Source of the DNA: an uncultured Sphingomonadaceae bacterium
GTDB lineage: Bacteria; Pseudomonadota; Alphaproteobacteria; Sphingomonadales; Sphingomonadaceae
Direction of reading: 5' to 3'
Assembly (NCBI GenBank): GCA_947499255.1
Contig: CANMNF010000001.1
Span: 434,001 to 498,000, forward strand
Length of the DNA stretch: 64,000 nt
The position numbers were made by a program, and so were the translations under genes. Positions within the stretch are counted from its first letter, which is position 1. Every line of letters starts with the position of its first letter. Under the pieces are notes generated by a model. The model saw only the letters and a program-made list of their open reading frames with translations. It had not been told where the DNA came from and made no database searches. This document shows positions 63,984 to 64,000 of the stretch, one piece after another.

Positions 63984-64000
63984 GTGGCCACTTCCGCTGC
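63984..64000 (+). CDS. Start of a gene cut by the window edge, possibly ahcY
   Basis: A GTG at 63984-63986 stands eight bases after AGGAGAA and reads MATSA before the window ends. S-adenosylhomocysteinase of related bacteria often begins this way, but five residues are far too few to identify a protein. Given the methionine genes in the window the guess is reasonable, not more. Confidence 0.25.

Overview
The window comes from a chromosome of an alphaproteobacterium, most likely Sphingomonadales and close to Erythrobacteraceae. The evidence is the ALA synthase type of HemA, a two-gene MetH, a split GcvPA/GcvPB, a lepB-rnc-era operon, Flp-type pilins and the general protein style. This is inference from gene content; no taxonomic marker such as rRNA is present.

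Positions 1 to about 7772 look like the end of an integrated island. The left edge holds the start of an AbiEi-type antitoxin gene. Next comes a tight minus-strand operon of a ComEC-like metallo-beta-lactamase (MBL) hydrolase, a four-helix membrane protein and a large protein with a C-terminal PD-(D/E)XK-like nuclease domain. Facing it across a 315-base divergent region is a plus-strand pair: a second MBL hydrolase, ending in a flexible Ser/Ala/Gly tail, overlapping an E2-E1-JAB triple-fusion protein, which is a self-contained ubiquitin-like conjugation and deconjugation machine. The island appears to end at 7755-7772 in a sequence matching the 3' end of an alphaproteobacterial tRNA-Met, as expected for an attachment site.

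From 7855 on the genes are housekeeping. A minus-strand block for one-carbon and methionine metabolism runs to 18.8 kb: gcvT-gcvH-gcvPA-gcvPB behind a tandem glycine riboswitch, then an ArsR/SAM-methyltransferase regulator with a perfect 20-bp palindromic operator, metF, the homocysteine half of MetH, a GNAT acetyltransferase and the B12 half of MetH. A plus-strand trehalose cluster follows (otsB, a GH15 glucosidase, otsA). Then come a response regulator, a MAPEG protein, a deoxyhypusine-synthase-like enzyme, DUF3137/LemA, a PLP ornithine/lysine decarboxylase, a universal stress protein, hemA, murI, plsY, dprA, topA and a deacetylase-like lipoprotein.

From 37.4 to 64 kb: an ASCH protein, era-rnc-lepB, pgi, TspO, a P-loop kinase, a RhlE helicase, a SIR2-like protein, glutathione reductase, a propionyl-CoA block (pccB, methylmalonyl-CoA epimerase, enoyl-CoA hydratase), aroKB, an uncharacterised secreted protein beside xerD, accA, an M48 protease, two tandem Flp pilin genes, mutT, tRNA-Arg(ACG), a hemerythrin-like protein, folE, a MurA-like enzyme, a cold shock protein and a peroxiredoxin. 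The last bases look like the start of a gene that may be ahcY.

The most interesting parts are the MBL/E2-E1-JAB system with its possible self-substrate tail, the adjoining MBL-membrane-nuclease operon, a small GIY-YIG gene flanked by near-perfect inverted repeats, and the ArsR palindrome that overlaps its own start codon.
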